DNA of 42,347 bases from JANRKT01 sp033763355 (GCA_033763355.1 JANRKT010000112.1:1-42347); one strand, 5' to 3'; positions 1-9,269 are shown, counted from the stretch's first letter. Notes: generated from the sequence alone by a model not told the origin. Program-made: numbers and translations.

Positions 1-86
1 AATGTGAAATGACCATTAAAGGCGGAAAAATTGTGTATGATTTAAATGGGCTTGCAAAGCCTGTTATGGTTCACGGAAACAGGTAA
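1..86 (+). CDS. C-terminal fragment of an amidohydrolase/deacetylase-type metallohydrolase (5' end outside window)
   Basis: An open frame enters from the left edge (codon phase starting at base 3) and ends at TAA 84-86. The last residues read CEMTIKGGKIVYDLNG, then about ten more. This resembles the C-terminal end of cyclic-amidohydrolase-superfamily enzymes of the amidohydrolase/deacetylase group, whose last beta strand often reads 'TIKxGKIVYDLNG'. Only about 27 residues are visible, so no catalytic residue can be checked and the substrate is unknown. It converges on the sulfatase/FGE pair. The family call rests on resemblance of a short tail and is tentative. Confidence 0.5.
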   Translation, partial: CEMTIKGGKIVYDLNGLAKPVMVHGNR

Positions 87-179
87 CGGATCAATGCCTC
101 TTTCACCAGATGGTATTTATCCCGCAGAGCCGGTAACTTCATCTGATGAGAAGAGAATTGAAGGGGTTTGGTCATGTTC

Positions 180-1304
180 TTATTTATCGGATACACACCG
201 GAAACCTGTATGTTCAAGCCCGGTATCGGGTGAAGTTTTCATGCGGGCAGAAACCCGGTAACTGGAACAATAAGAAACATGGCATAAAAAAGAACCGCCT
301 CTTACTACACGTTTCGGAACAGTGGGTTCATCAGGGTCATAGCCAGATGGCGGCCCCTTTGGATTAACAGCGCTACTACCTGCAAGCTGACGGTAATAGT
401 CAGCACGGTACCAATCGCTGCACCACTCCCATACATTACCGGCCATATCGTACAAACCATAGCCATTGGGTACAAAAGATTTTACCGGCGCCAGTTTATG
501 GTAACCATCCCATTTTGTATTGATATCAGGAAAATGTCCCTGCCATGTGTTGGCTTTGGGTTTTATCTTTTCTACATCTTCCGTGCCCCAGCTATAAGGT
601 TTGTTAATCAATCCGCCTCTTGCTGCATATTCCCATTCTGCTTCTGTTGGCAATCTTTTACCTGCCCATTTTGCATAGGCATAGGCATCGTCCCACGAAA
701 TATGTACTGCAGGATAATTTTCTTTGCCTTTAACCGTACTTCCGGGTCCTTCGGGATGCCGCCAGCTGGCGCCTTTAGTCCAGTTCCACCATTGCGAAGC
801 ATTATTTAATGAAATTGCCCTTGTTGGCGGTGTAAAAACAAGTGAAGCAGCAACCAGCAAACTTTCGTCAGGTTTCGGCGTGCCGGGAGGTAATTGTTTT
901 TTCAATTCATCCCAATCCGGCGCTTTCTCTGCTGTGGTAATGTAGCCTGTTGCATCAACAAATTTTTGAAACTGTGCATTGGTCACTTCTGTGGCATCCA
1001 TCCAGAAGCCATCAACTTTTACAGCGTGCTGAGGATATTCATCCGGTCTTCCTTCCTTATCAGAACACCCCATCGTAAACTCACCTGCTTTTATCCATAC
1101 CATGCCTTCATGTGATGCAGTATTGTTGTTTGCAGAAAATGTATTGATGCTGCTTTGACCCTTTGCAGCAAAACGGGAAGGCATATCTGAATGACTGGAA
1201 ACCGTCTCAATATTTTTTTTGGCCTTTATGCCATCATTATTAAAAATGAATGACAGCAGGCCACAGGACATGCAGGCCACGATAACCCGTTCAAACTTTT
1301 TCAT
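180..1304 (-). CDS. Formylglycine-generating enzyme (sulfatase-modifying factor, SUMF1/FGE family), probably exported
   Basis: Oxidises the active-site cysteine of type I sulfatases to formylglycine. The FGE-sulfatase domain fills most of the 374 residues: it begins near residue 65 (MVWIKAGEFTMG) and ends with the family signature GGSFLCHVSYC followed by GFRC. Both catalytic cysteines of true FGEs are present (about C341 and C346, spaced as in human C336/C341), which separates it from the many non-catalytic FGE-like proteins. I chose the ATG at 1304 because it gives MKKFERVI and a hydrophobic N-terminus like a signal peptide or anchor. The longer frame to 1349 would overlap the sulfatase stop. 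It lies 13 bp downstream of the sulfatase gene, so the two are surely co-transcribed. Confidence 0.9.
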   Translation of the reverse strand: MKKFERVIVACMSCGLLSFIFNNDGIKAKKNIETVSSHSDMPSRFAAKGQSSINTFSANNNTASHEGMVWIKAGEFTMGCSDKEGRPDEYPQHAVKVDGFWMDATEVTNAQFQKFVDATGYITTAEKAPDWDELKKQLPPGTPKPDESLLVAASLVFTPPTRAISLNNASQWWNWTKGASWRHPEGPGSTVKGKENYPAVHISWDDAYAYAKWAGKRLPTEAEWEYAARGGLINKPYSWGTEDVEKIKPKANTWQGHFPDINTKWDGYHKLAPVKSFVPNGYGLYDMAGNVWEWCSDWYRADYYRQLAGSSAVNPKGPPSGYDPDEPTVPKRVVRGGSFLCHVSYCSSYRVSARMKTSPDTGLEHTGFRCVSDK

Positions 1305-1317
1305 GCACAATTTTTTT

Positions 1318-2826
1318 TTAAAATTGTTTCGGATGCCGGTAATCGCCAAAAGGGTTTTTTATCGTACGCTTCAACGGAATCTGCATGCCTTTGGTTTGTT
1401 CCAGCCATTCAAATAATTCACCTGCCAGTTTCTTTGCTGTCTCTGCATATTCGGGCCTGCTGATCAGATTAGTCGTTTCATTGGGATCATTCTCCAGGTC
1501 ATACAATTCATTCGTATCCCAAATACCATAATACCGGATGTATTTAAACTTATCTGTACGAACACCGAATACGGTTGGCGTCATCGGAAAATCATACTCC
1601 CAGAAATACTCATAAAATATTTTATCACGCCATTGCACAGAATCACCTTTCAATAATGGTATAAAAGATTTACCGGGCATGGTTGCAGGTTGTTGCAAAC
1701 CTGCAGCAGACAGTATGGTTGGCGCCACATCTATATTTTGTACCATTTTGTCAATCTTTTTTCCTCCGCTCAATAGTTCAGGACAATAAACAAGAAAAGG
1801 AACCTTGACAGACTCTTCGTAAAAATGCCGCTTGTCAATCAATCCATGTTCGCCCATGCTAAAGCCATTATCGCCCATGTAAATGATGAGGGTGCTTTTA
1901 TCAAGCCCTTCACTCTTTAAATAATCCATCACAGCGCCGATGCTTTCATCTACTGCCATCAGCGTTTCACAATAAAGCTGAACCAGTTCTTCAATGCTCT
2001 GGTGGGAATGATAAAAATAATCAACGCCATGCCAGCTATAGCGTTGCTGCTTTACCCATTCGGGCCATCCGAGTTTCTTATAATCATCCGACAAGCTTTG
2101 ATAATAAGTAGGGGGCAAATTGTATTTCTGGTTTTTGTACAAACCCCTGTGCCGTTTAGCCGGCGCCAGGGGAGAATGTACTGCTTTATGAGAGAGGTAT
2201 AAAAAGAAAGGCTTTGACTTATCTCTTTGTTTCATCCAGGTAAGGGCATGCTCAGTGAGCAGGTCGGTAATGTAAGCCGAATCGCCAAACTTCACCTGCT
2301 GCCCGTTAATATTCAATGCAGGATTATAATACACCCCCTGTCCTTTAAAACTTTCCCAATGATTAAAGCCGGGACGGGGATTGTCCGCCGATGCTTCTTC
2401 ACCCATATGCCATTTGCCAAAAAATGCAGTTTGATAGCCTGCTTTCTGAAGGTATTGCGGAAAATAAATATTGCCGGTTGGTTCAGGTGAAGCATTGTCA
2501 ACAATGGTATGCACATGAGAATAGGCGCCCGTTAAAATGGATGCCCTGCTGGGAGAGCAAAGCGCCGTTGTTACAAATGCATTCGGGAACCATGCGCCTT
2601 CTTTGTACAGCCTGTCCATCACTGGTGTTTTCTGCCAGGGCAGCCTGCCGGTAAAACCCATAAAGTCAAAACGATGATCATCAGACAAAATGAAAATAAC
2701 ATTTCTGGGTTTTGCATCTTTTACTTTACCCAATACGAGATCCGGAGTTTGGTTTTTGTTTTGGGCATATACTACAGCAAACTGGCTTATGAAAACAAGC
2801 AAAGAGCAGAGAAAAAATTTTCTCAT
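1318..2826 (-). CDS. Secreted type I (Cys-type) sulfatase
   Basis: Arylsulfatase/alkaline-phosphatase superfamily enzyme that hydrolyses sulfate esters, probably of a polysaccharide or glycosaminoglycan; the substrate cannot be read from sequence. The 502-residue product starts with a clear signal peptide (MRKFFLCSLLVFI...VYAQ). Metal ligands are visible in ILSDDHR (about D49, D50). The modification motif C-S-P-S-R at about residues 90-94 marks it as a Cys-type sulfatase needing formylglycine conversion. A second metal-site motif, YMGDNG, and HPxxH-like KAVHSPL segments follow. I preferred the ATG at 2826 over 2910 because the signal peptide begins there. The next gene encodes the matching activator FGE. 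No SusC/SusD pair or glycoside hydrolase is adjacent in the window. Confidence 0.92.
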   Translation of the reverse strand: MRKFFLCSLLVFISQFAVVYAQNKNQTPDLVLGKVKDAKPRNVIFILSDDHRFDFMGFTGRLPWQKTPVMDRLYKEGAWFPNAFVTTALCSPSRASILTGAYSHVHTIVDNASPEPTGNIYFPQYLQKAGYQTAFFGKWHMGEEASADNPRPGFNHWESFKGQGVYYNPALNINGQQVKFGDSAYITDLLTEHALTWMKQRDKSKPFFLYLSHKAVHSPLAPAKRHRGLYKNQKYNLPPTYYQSLSDDYKKLGWPEWVKQQRYSWHGVDYFYHSHQSIEELVQLYCETLMAVDESIGAVMDYLKSEGLDKSTLIIYMGDNGFSMGEHGLIDKRHFYEESVKVPFLVYCPELLSGGKKIDKMVQNIDVAPTILSAAGLQQPATMPGKSFIPLLKGDSVQWRDKIFYEYFWEYDFPMTPTVFGVRTDKFKYIRYYGIWDTNELYDLENDPNETTNLISRPEYAETAKKLAGELFEWLEQTKGMQIPLKRTIKNPFGDYRHPKQF

Positions 2827-3152
2827 GAGCGTTGAGTTTTTTAAAAAGGAAATATAATATAACAGGTTATTTTCCGGTTCACCAGAAAAAGCACAGCTTA
2901 AATTACACAATTTCCCGTTGACAGGCTTTTCATGTTTCTTCTTGTCCGTTTAGGGTTACATAACTGCAGGTCCAAGTAACCTGCGGAAACCAGATTTCTT
3001 AAAAGACATGTGCCCCGGGCTAAACTCCTGAATATAAAATTTTTATTTCCCGCTTCTGGGAAAAATGCTCTTCTAACTATTGCATCCCATACAAAAACCA
3101 CCCTCCCCGCCGTTATTAACAGGAGGTTTTAAAAATCCATAATCCATCCGCT
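2827..3152. other. Divergent intergenic region, no gene seen
   Basis: 326 bp between the sulfatase start (minus) and the small coiled-coil gene (plus). It must carry the promoters of both. An AGGAGG at 3121-3126 lies about 26 bp before the downstream ATG, too far to serve as its ribosome binding site. A 67-codon minus-strand frame at 2898-3101 has no recognisable features and I do not call it. No clear hairpin or -33/-7 pair stands out. Confidence 0.5.
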
Positions 3153-3524
3153 ATGAGTGAACTGAAAAAAATGGTGAGGGAATTGTTTGAACAGGACCAA
3201 CACATCAACTCCATTGAAAAAGACATCCGCACCAAAAAAGCACATTACCACCACCTGATTTTAAAAAACCCTGATAAAGTATATTCAGACGAAGAAGTGA
3301 TGGCAATTAAAAAAGTAAGTGAAGAACTGGACAACCTGCAAACTCAAAAATCGGTGTTTCAGAGCCGCCAGAACGAAATAAAAGATTTTCTCAAAACATT
3401 ACTTACGCCTTTAAGCAATGGCAGGTGGGTGCATGAAACAGAAGACCCCATCCATCCCCGCTGGGAATTCTGGGTGGAAGAAGAAGAATTAAAATACGCA
3501 AGGCTGAACGGGGCGTCTTATTGA
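3153..3524 (+). CDS. Small charged coiled-coil protein of unknown function
   Basis: The 123-residue product has no signal peptide. Its first 90 residues are rich in Lys, Glu, Gln and Leu with heptad-like spacing, suggesting a long helix or coiled coil. The C-terminal part (about 92-123) is different: Trp-rich (GRWVHETEDPIHPRWEFWVEEEE) and acidic. I do not recognise a family. It stands alone between intergenic regions. The frame is real-looking (strong codon pattern, no overlap), but the function is unknown. Confidence 0.65.
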   Translation: MSELKKMVRELFEQDQHINSIEKDIRTKKAHYHHLILKNPDKVYSDEEVMAIKKVSEELDNLQTQKSVFQSRQNEIKDFLKTLLTPLSNGRWVHETEDPIHPRWEFWVEEEELKYARLNGASY

Positions 3525-3592
3525 ATAAAGCAACAGTTGTTTAATGTAAGTTGCTGCGACCACTCCCGGGCCTCACCCTTTCTTTATCTGCT

Positions 3593-3703
3593 TCATTGGT
3601 CAAAACTCAGTTCCCTGATCTGTACAGGTATCATTTCATCCCGCTGTTCCTTCAATTCACACACCTGCATGTTGACCTCCTTTTGCTGTAAACTTATCTT
3701 CAT
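3593..3703 (-). CDS. Candidate 36-residue small ORF
   Basis: Minus-strand frame from ATG (3701-3703) to TGA (3593-3595): MKISLQQKEVNMQVCELKEQ and about 16 more residues. It is charged and helical in character. An internal ATG at codon 12 is preceded by AGGAGGT at ideal spacing, unusual for this phylum. No homology is recognised, and it may be chance. Confidence 0.2.
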   Translation of the reverse strand: MKISLQQKEVNMQVCELKEQRDEMIPVQIRELSFDQ

Positions 3704-3740
3704 ATTGTAATTATTACTATCAACTTTAAAATATTTTGTT

Positions 3741-3839
3741 ATGAACGGTTTAATGTGTGCAAATATTTATGTTCTGGTAACAGCATCAGGCGTAAGTTAC
3801 CTGCTCATCAACAGCACTACCAACCCGCAAAACAACTGA
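3741..3839 (+). CDS. Candidate 32-residue hydrophobic small ORF
   Basis: ATG at 3741 to TGA 3837-3839 encodes MNGLMCANIYVLVTASGVSY followed by LLINSTTNPQNN. The central stretch is hydrophobic enough for one membrane helix. It lies head-to-head with the 36-residue frame on the other strand. Support is limited to the frame and composition. Confidence 0.2.
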   Translation: MNGLMCANIYVLVTASGVSYLLINSTTNPQNN

Positions 3840-3963
3840 TGAAAGCATTTCATCTCCCTGTGTCCCGGTTATCTTATCAGCTCCGTCTGCTGTGTCAATT
3901 GTTTTTAAATTGCAATCACAATCTGTCCTAATTTTACAACACACTTTTACAGTATAACTAAAA

Positions 3964-4395
3964 ATGATTGAACCTGCAGCTGAAAAAGATTACCCGGAAT
4001 TAGCTGAAATATGGGAACGCTCTGTAAGGGCCACACATCATTTTCTGGAGGAAGATTACCTGCAGCTTATTAAATCATTGCTCATACCCGTTATTTTTCC
4101 GGCCGTAGAAATTTATGTTTACAGGAACCACAACAGCGCCATCGCCGGTTTCTCAGGTGTGGCTGAAAATAAAATTGAAATGTTGCTTATTGATCCCCCT
4201 TACCGGGGTAAGGGTATTGGGAAAAAACTGACCCTGTTTGCAATTGACCACCTGCACATTTCAAAAGTGGACGTGAATGAAGAAAACGAACAGGCCATCA
4301 GGTTTTACCTGCACATGGGGTTTAAAATAACAGGGCGCACAGAACTTGACCCCATGGGCAAACCCCATCCTATTCTGCAAATGGAGTTAACGTAA
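3964..4395 (+). CDS. GNAT-family N-acetyltransferase
   Basis: The 143-residue product fits a single GNAT domain that transfers an acetyl group from acetyl-CoA to an amine of unknown identity. The acetyl-CoA pyrophosphate loop is visible as PPYRGKGIGKKL (R-G-x-G-I-G pattern) around residue 80. It is followed by the family's VNEENEQAIRFYLHMGFK segment, with the usual Asn and the Y-x-x-x-G-F motif. The N-terminus (MIEPAAEKDYPELAEIWERS) matches the YjaB/YiaC-like subgroup. It is a single gene with no obvious partner. Confidence 0.88.
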   Translation: MIEPAAEKDYPELAEIWERSVRATHHFLEEDYLQLIKSLLIPVIFPAVEIYVYRNHNSAIAGFSGVAENKIEMLLIDPPYRGKGIGKKLTLFAIDHLHISKVDVNEENEQAIRFYLHMGFKITGRTELDPMGKPHPILQMELT

Positions 4396-4610
4396 GGCCA
4401 GTTATAAAGAAACAAAAAGCTTCTTGTTAATCCCCCGGTATCAGAAATATACATTACAAAAAACTGAAATGATTATAATTGCAGTACCTGGTACATTGTG
4501 ATTTTTTATTTACAGAAAACAATGATGCAACTTCCGGTTCACTTTCGTTGTCACCATTTAACGAAATGGCAGATGAACCATATTATTTCCTATTTTTCCT
4601 ATAAATAAAA

Positions 4611-5333
4611 ATGTTGCTGCGCCTTATTTACTTTCTTACAGGAACTGTTTTTTTGACAGGTTATGCCCCGGCGCAAAACCCTTCAGATTCCGCTCTTCTT
4701 CAGCAGGCTGTTTCCCGTTCTGTGCAGCAATACTTTGGCCTGTTTGGAGAAAACATCCATCTATACAACGGTACTGAATACATAAGGTATAACACAGGGG
4801 CAAAAGGCCATCCTTTTTTTTTATCGGAACAACCCGTCAAATCTGACATTGTTTACGGAGGCATCCTTTACCGGGATGTAAATCTTTCTTATGATCTTAC
4901 CAGCGAAGAAATTCTGGCAATACTGCCGGTGCAAAATGTAAACCTGAAACTGGTTAATAAAAAAATTGAAAGCTTTAATTTAAGCAACCATCATTTTATC
5001 CGGATTGACAGTACCAGCGGCAACCTTTCATCCGGGTTTTATGAAATACTCCATCAGCATAAAAATGTGATGCTCCTTGCCAAACGACTTAAGCGGGTAG
5101 TACAATCACCCAGGCCGGAAGAACCTCCCAGGTTTTTACAACAGGACATTTATTTTATCAGCACGGGAAGCGATTATTATAATATAAGCAGTAAAAAATC
5201 CATCATCAATATCCTGAAGGATAAAAAAGAAGAGATAAGGAGGTTTATAAAAGAAAATAAACTCAATTTTAAAAAAGATGCCGAAAATACCATTATAAAA
5301 ACTACCATGCAATATGCCCGGTTAAAAGAATGA
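4611..5333 (+). CDS. Secreted protein of unknown function, first gene of a TonB-receptor module
   Basis: The 240-residue product has a signal peptide (LLRLIYFLTGTVFLTGYAPAQ) and no domain I can name. The mature part is beta-rich in the middle (LYNGTEYIRYNTG, KSDIVYGGILYRDVNLSYDL). It ends in a very basic helical segment (about 195-240, many Lys). Its stop overlaps the start of the TonB receptor by 4 bp (ATGA at 5330-5333), showing translational coupling. A role linked to the receptor, such as a periplasmic or surface accessory protein, is inference from position only. Confidence 0.75.
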   Translation: MLLRLIYFLTGTVFLTGYAPAQNPSDSALLQQAVSRSVQQYFGLFGENIHLYNGTEYIRYNTGAKGHPFFLSEQPVKSDIVYGGILYRDVNLSYDLTSEEILAILPVQNVNLKLVNKKIESFNLSNHHFIRIDSTSGNLSSGFYEILHQHKNVMLLAKRLKRVVQSPRPEEPPRFLQQDIYFISTGSDYYNISSKKSIINILKDKKEEIRRFIKENKLNFKKDAENTIIKTTMQYARLKE

Positions 5334-8116
5334 CGATGAGATTCACCAGCCGTAATTTTGTATTGCTTTGCTGTATTCTGACATTTCTTTCAATAACTGC
5401 AAGAAGCCAGGATAAAAAACTTATCACCGGTAATTTTTCAGGCTTCTCATTTGCACAGCTGGTAAATGAAGCGGAAAAACAAACCGGCATGCGCTTCTAT
5501 TACAATGCTGCTGAAACAGACAGCCTCCGCATCAATATCTCTGCGAATGGGATTACCCTAAGCGCTTTGCTTGACCAGGTATTAAAAAATACAGGTTTAC
5601 AATATGCAATCAACCCACGTGGTGAAGTTTTTATCAGCCTCCGCTTTGCCATCCAAACTGATCTGCCCCCCGGTTTTTTTGTACGCAGCATAAAAAACAA
5701 AGACAGTGCTTCCGTTCCTGTTATACCACTTGCCGAAGAAAACAAACCAAAAGAAAAACTGAAAAATTCGGTTGAAAACAAACTTTTTGAAATAGGAATA
5801 AAAGGCAGCGATCCCAATAAAACCAGTTCAACCATTGCGGGATATATCCGTGATGTTAAAAACGGTGAAGCGATTACAGGCGCTTCAGTTTATGTTGACA
5901 GCCCTGCCATAGGCGTAATATCTGACCAGTTTGGTTATTACTCCGTCACCTTACCAAAAGGCAGACACAGCCTGCAGGTGAGCAGTGCAGGAATGAAAGA
6001 CACAAGAAGACAGGTGTTGCTGCAAGCCGACGGCAAACTGGATATTGAAATGGAAACATTTGTGCCCAGCCTGAAAACAGTAGTGATTACGGCCGAAAAA
6101 AAATCGAATGTAAGAAGCCTGCAGATGGGGCTTGAAAGGCTGAGCATTAAATCCATCAAACAGGTGCCTGTGGTGTTGGGTGAAGCAGACATCCTGAGGG
6201 TAATCCTTACTCTGCCCGGTGTAACTTCTGTTGGCGAAGCCAGTACAGGATTTAATGTAAGGGGTGGTTCTTCAGACCAGAATCTCATTCTTTTTAACGA
6301 TGCCACCATATATAATCCGTCGCATCTCTTCGGGTTTTTCTCATCATTTAACCCTGATGTTGTTAAGAATGTGGAATTGTACAAAAGCGCCATTCCCGAA
6401 AAATATGGCGGCCGTTTATCTTCCGTGCTTGATGTAAGCTCCCGTGACGGCAACAATAAAAAAATTTCAGGCAGCGGCGGTATTGGACCCCTTACCAGCA
6501 AACTGGTTATTGAAGGCCCTCTGGCAAAAGAAAAAACAACCTTTATCATCGGGGGAAGGACAACGTATTCAAACTGGATATTAAAAACAATTCCCAACGA
6601 ATCCTATAACAACAGCAGGGCTTCTTTTTATGATGCAAACCTGCACATTAATCACGCCATCAACAACAAAAACAATCTTTACCTCACCGGGTACATGAGC
6701 GGGGACAAATTTAAACTGAACAACGACACATTATACCAGTACAACAACAGGAATATCAACCTGAAATGGAAACACAATTTCAGCAATAAATTCTATGGTG
6801 TGCTGACAGGCGGGTTTGATAATTATCAGTATGCGGTTTCAGCAGACCAAAACAAGGTAAATGCATTTAAACTGGACTTTGATATCAAACAGGTTTACCT
6901 CCGTGCCGACTTCAGTTATTCAGCCGGGAATAAACACAATTTTAATTTTGGAATCAATTCCATTCGTTATGCCTTAAAGCCAGGGGCGTTTCAGCCCGTG
7001 GGAAGCCAATCGCTGGTTACACCTGACGAAGTGCAGGCTGAACAGGCGCTTGAATCTGCTGTTTATTTCGGGGATAAATACAGCATTACCCCAAAGCTTT
7101 CTGTTAATGGAGGAATTCGTTTTTCATTGTTTAACTATCTCGGGCCACATGATGTGTACAGTTACATACCCGGTTTACCAAGAGATAAGAATAGCCTTAT
7201 TGATACAATTGTTTATGCAAAAGGTAAAAGCATAAAAAATTACCTGGGCCCTGAATACCGGCTTACTTTGCGCTACAGTTTAACTGACAACAGTTCTGTA
7301 AAAATAAGTTACAATACGCTCCGGCAGTATATTCACCTCCTTTCCAATACTGCAGCCATTTCACCAACTGACGTATGGAAGCTGAGTGACCCCAACATCA
7401 AACCACAACTGGGCGACCAGTTTTCATTGGGCTATTACAGAAATTTTAAATCAAATACCATTGAAACTTCCCTTGAAGTATATTATAAACGTTTAAAAAA
7501 CTTTCTTGACTATAAAAGCGGTGCAACCATAATAATGAATAAACAGATTGAAACGGCTATCATCACCACAAGGGGGAAAGCTTATGGCGCAGAATTGCTG
7601 ATAAAAAAACTCAGCGGAAAAGTAAACGGCTGGTTCAGCTATACCTGGTCAAGAACCTTATTGCAGCAGGATGATCCCATTGCAGGTGAATTAATCAACG
7701 AAGGGAAGTATTACCCGGCCAACTATGATAAGCCGCATAACGTGAACCTTGTAAGCAATTATAAATTCTCCCATCGTTACAGCCTTTCATTAAATGTTGT
7801 TTATAATACCGGCAGGCCTGTTACTTTACCCATTGCAATATTTAATCTTGGCGGCGCCCAACGGGTTTTGTATTCAGACAGGAACGCATACCGTATCCCG
7901 GATTATTTCAGAACAGACCTTTCCATAAATATTGAGGGCAACCATAAAATCAAAAAGCTGGCACATAGCTCATGGTCATTCGGTGTGTACAATATTCTGG
8001 CAAGACAAAACGCATTCTCGGTATATTTTGTTCAGCAAAATGCTGTAATCAAGGGGTACAAACTGTCCATTTTCGGCACGGCAATTCCTTATGTTACCTA
8101 CAATTTTAAATTTTAA
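5330..8116 (+). CDS. TonB-dependent outer-membrane receptor with STN domain
   Basis: 928-residue outer-membrane transporter. In order: signal peptide (to about residue 26), STN/secretin-TonB short domain (about 30-105, GNFSGFSFAQLVNEAEKQTG), a carboxypeptidase-regulatory-like beta-sandwich (about 165-245, IAGYIRDVKNGEAITGASVY), the plug (about 255-370, with FNVRGGSSDQNLILFNDATI) and a beta-barrel ending in a terminal Phe (VTYNFKF). The STN domain usually serves transenvelope signalling through FecR/ECF pairs, yet no such pair is adjacent. The cargo cannot be told from sequence. It is coupled to the upstream secreted protein, and the DUF4249 gene starts 1 bp after its stop. Confidence 0.93.
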   Translation: MTMRFTSRNFVLLCCILTFLSITARSQDKKLITGNFSGFSFAQLVNEAEKQTGMRFYYNAAETDSLRINISANGITLSALLDQVLKNTGLQYAINPRGEVFISLRFAIQTDLPPGFFVRSIKNKDSASVPVIPLAEENKPKEKLKNSVENKLFEIGIKGSDPNKTSSTIAGYIRDVKNGEAITGASVYVDSPAIGVISDQFGYYSVTLPKGRHSLQVSSAGMKDTRRQVLLQADGKLDIEMETFVPSLKTVVITAEKKSNVRSLQMGLERLSIKSIKQVPVVLGEADILRVILTLPGVTSVGEASTGFNVRGGSSDQNLILFNDATIYNPSHLFGFFSSFNPDVVKNVELYKSAIPEKYGGRLSSVLDVSSRDGNNKKISGSGGIGPLTSKLVIEGPLAKEKTTFIIGGRTTYSNWILKTIPNESYNNSRASFYDANLHINHAINNKNNLYLTGYMSGDKFKLNNDTLYQYNNRNINLKWKHNFSNKFYGVLTGGFDNYQYAVSADQNKVNAFKLDFDIKQVYLRADFSYSAGNKHNFNFGINSIRYALKPGAFQPVGSQSLVTPDEVQAEQALESAVYFGDKYSITPKLSVNGGIRFSLFNYLGPHDVYSYIPGLPRDKNSLIDTIVYAKGKSIKNYLGPEYRLTLRYSLTDNSSVKISYNTLRQYIHLLSNTAAISPTDVWKLSDPNIKPQLGDQFSLGYYRNFKSNTIETSLEVYYKRLKNFLDYKSGATIIMNKQIETAIITTRGKAYGAELLIKKLSGKVNGWFSYTWSRTLLQQDDPIAGELINEGKYYPANYDKPHNVNLVSNYKFSHRYSLSLNVVYNTGRPVTLPIAIFNLGGAQRVLYSDRNAYRIPDYFRTDLSINIEGNHKIKKLAHSSWSFGVYNILARQNAFSVYFVQQNAVIKGYKLSIFGTAIPYVTYNFKF

Positions 8117-8117
8117 A

Positions 8118-9254
8118 ATGAAAAAATACAACCAATACTTCCTCATCTTTATTTTGCTTGCACAGGTTGTTGCCTGCGTTAAACCTTATGAACCTGCACC
8201 CGTAAAGGCAGACAACAATTATCTTGTTGTGGATGGCCTCATCAACGCCTCACCCAATTCAGAAACAACTGTTACTTTATCCCGCACCAAAAACCTCGGG
8301 GATACCGTATTGTTTCATCCCGAATTAAATGCAGCGGTATTCATTGAAGCTGAAAATGGCGGTAATTACATCCTGCAGCAAAAACCCAACGGTATTTACA
8401 GCATCAGTAACCTTACGCTTAATAACAATGAAAAATACCGTTTGAAAATTTTTACAACAGATGGTAGAGAGCATGTATCTGACTATGTGCCTGTAAAAAT
8501 TTCACCACCTGTTGACAGCGTTACATGGCGCCAGGATGGTGATGTAACCGTTTATGTACATTCCCATGACGCGGCTAACAATACAAAGTATTACAGGTGG
8601 GAATACAAAGAAACATGGGAATACCATTCCCCGTATGAAACCGATATGTATGTAAGGAACCGTTATATTTATTTTGCCGACAGCAATTTCCAGGTGTATA
8701 AATGCTGGGATTCTGCATACTCATCGGACATTGTAACCAAATCAACCATCAATCTCAGCCAGGATGTGGTAAGCAACCATCCTGTAGCAGTAGTACCTAA
8801 AAACTCTGCAAAGATTGGTGTACGTTACAGTGTACTCGTAAAGCAATATGCTATTACAGAAGAGGCGCATCAGTTTTGGGAAATACTGAAAAAAAACACT
8901 GAGCAACTGGGCACATTGTTTGACCCGCAGCCTTCGCAGCTCAAAGGCAATATAAAATGTATCTCCAACCCGTCAGAACCCGTTATTGGTTTTGTAAGCG
9001 CCAGTTCTGTAAGTGAAAAAAGGATTTTTATTGATTCATCAGAAGTAAAGGACTGGGTTGCTTATCAGTCTGGTTCTATTTGCCAAACGATAACAATCGG
9101 GCTAAATGCGTCAGATTACAGGATATTCGATTTTCCTGACACCAATTATTCGCCGTATTATTTTGTTACCGGTGGTATGGTTCTTTTAAAGGTCCCGTGT
9201 CTTATCTGCACAACGAGGGGTGGCACCAATTTTAAACCTTCTTACTGGAGATAA
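8118..9254 (+). CDS. DUF4249 family outer-membrane lipoprotein
   Basis: I chose the ATG at 8118 because it yields a lipoprotein signal (MKKYNQYFLIFILLAQVVAC) with lipobox VVAC; the frame extends upstream to 8091 into the receptor gene. The 378-residue product ends with the DUF4249 hallmark C-x-x-C near RGGTNFKPSYW. DUF4249 proteins in Bacteroidota habitually follow STN-type TonB receptors and are thought to be surface partners of the receptor, although their role is not settled. Here the gene is 1 bp after the receptor and 15 bp before the MG2/plug protein, so one transcript is likely. Confidence 0.9.
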   Translation: MKKYNQYFLIFILLAQVVACVKPYEPAPVKADNNYLVVDGLINASPNSETTVTLSRTKNLGDTVLFHPELNAAVFIEAENGGNYILQQKPNGIYSISNLTLNNNEKYRLKIFTTDGREHVSDYVPVKISPPVDSVTWRQDGDVTVYVHSHDAANNTKYYRWEYKETWEYHSPYETDMYVRNRYIYFADSNFQVYKCWDSAYSSDIVTKSTINLSQDVVSNHPVAVVPKNSAKIGVRYSVLVKQYAITEEAHQFWEILKKNTEQLGTLFDPQPSQLKGNIKCISNPSEPVIGFVSASSVSEKRIFIDSSEVKDWVAYQSGSICQTITIGLNASDYRIFDFPDTNYSPYYFVTGGMVLLKVPCLICTTRGGTNFKPSYWR

Positions 9255-9269
9255 ATTTACTTTGAGCAC

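Larger units (their letters stand above)
3525..3963. other. 439-bp region between two annotated genes, with only tiny ORFs
   Basis: No full-length gene is present. Two tiny head-to-head frames (3593-3703 minus and 3741-3839 plus) diverge from an AT-rich 37-bp gap. The remainder, up to the GNAT gene at 3964, shows no clear hairpin, tRNA or repeat. Confidence 0.5.

Noticed and set aside
46..367. Two short plus-strand frames near the left edge
   Set aside because: They overlap the amidohydrolase tail in another frame and the end of the FGE gene; nothing in them is recognisable.
2898..3101. 67-codon minus-strand frame upstream of the sulfatase
   Set aside because: It has no signal, domain or spacing that supports a gene, and occupies a region expected to hold divergent promoters.
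5938..6597. 219-codon open frame antisense to the TonB receptor
   Set aside because: It lies wholly within a clear receptor gene, has Leu/Ser-rich shadow composition and no recognisable motif.
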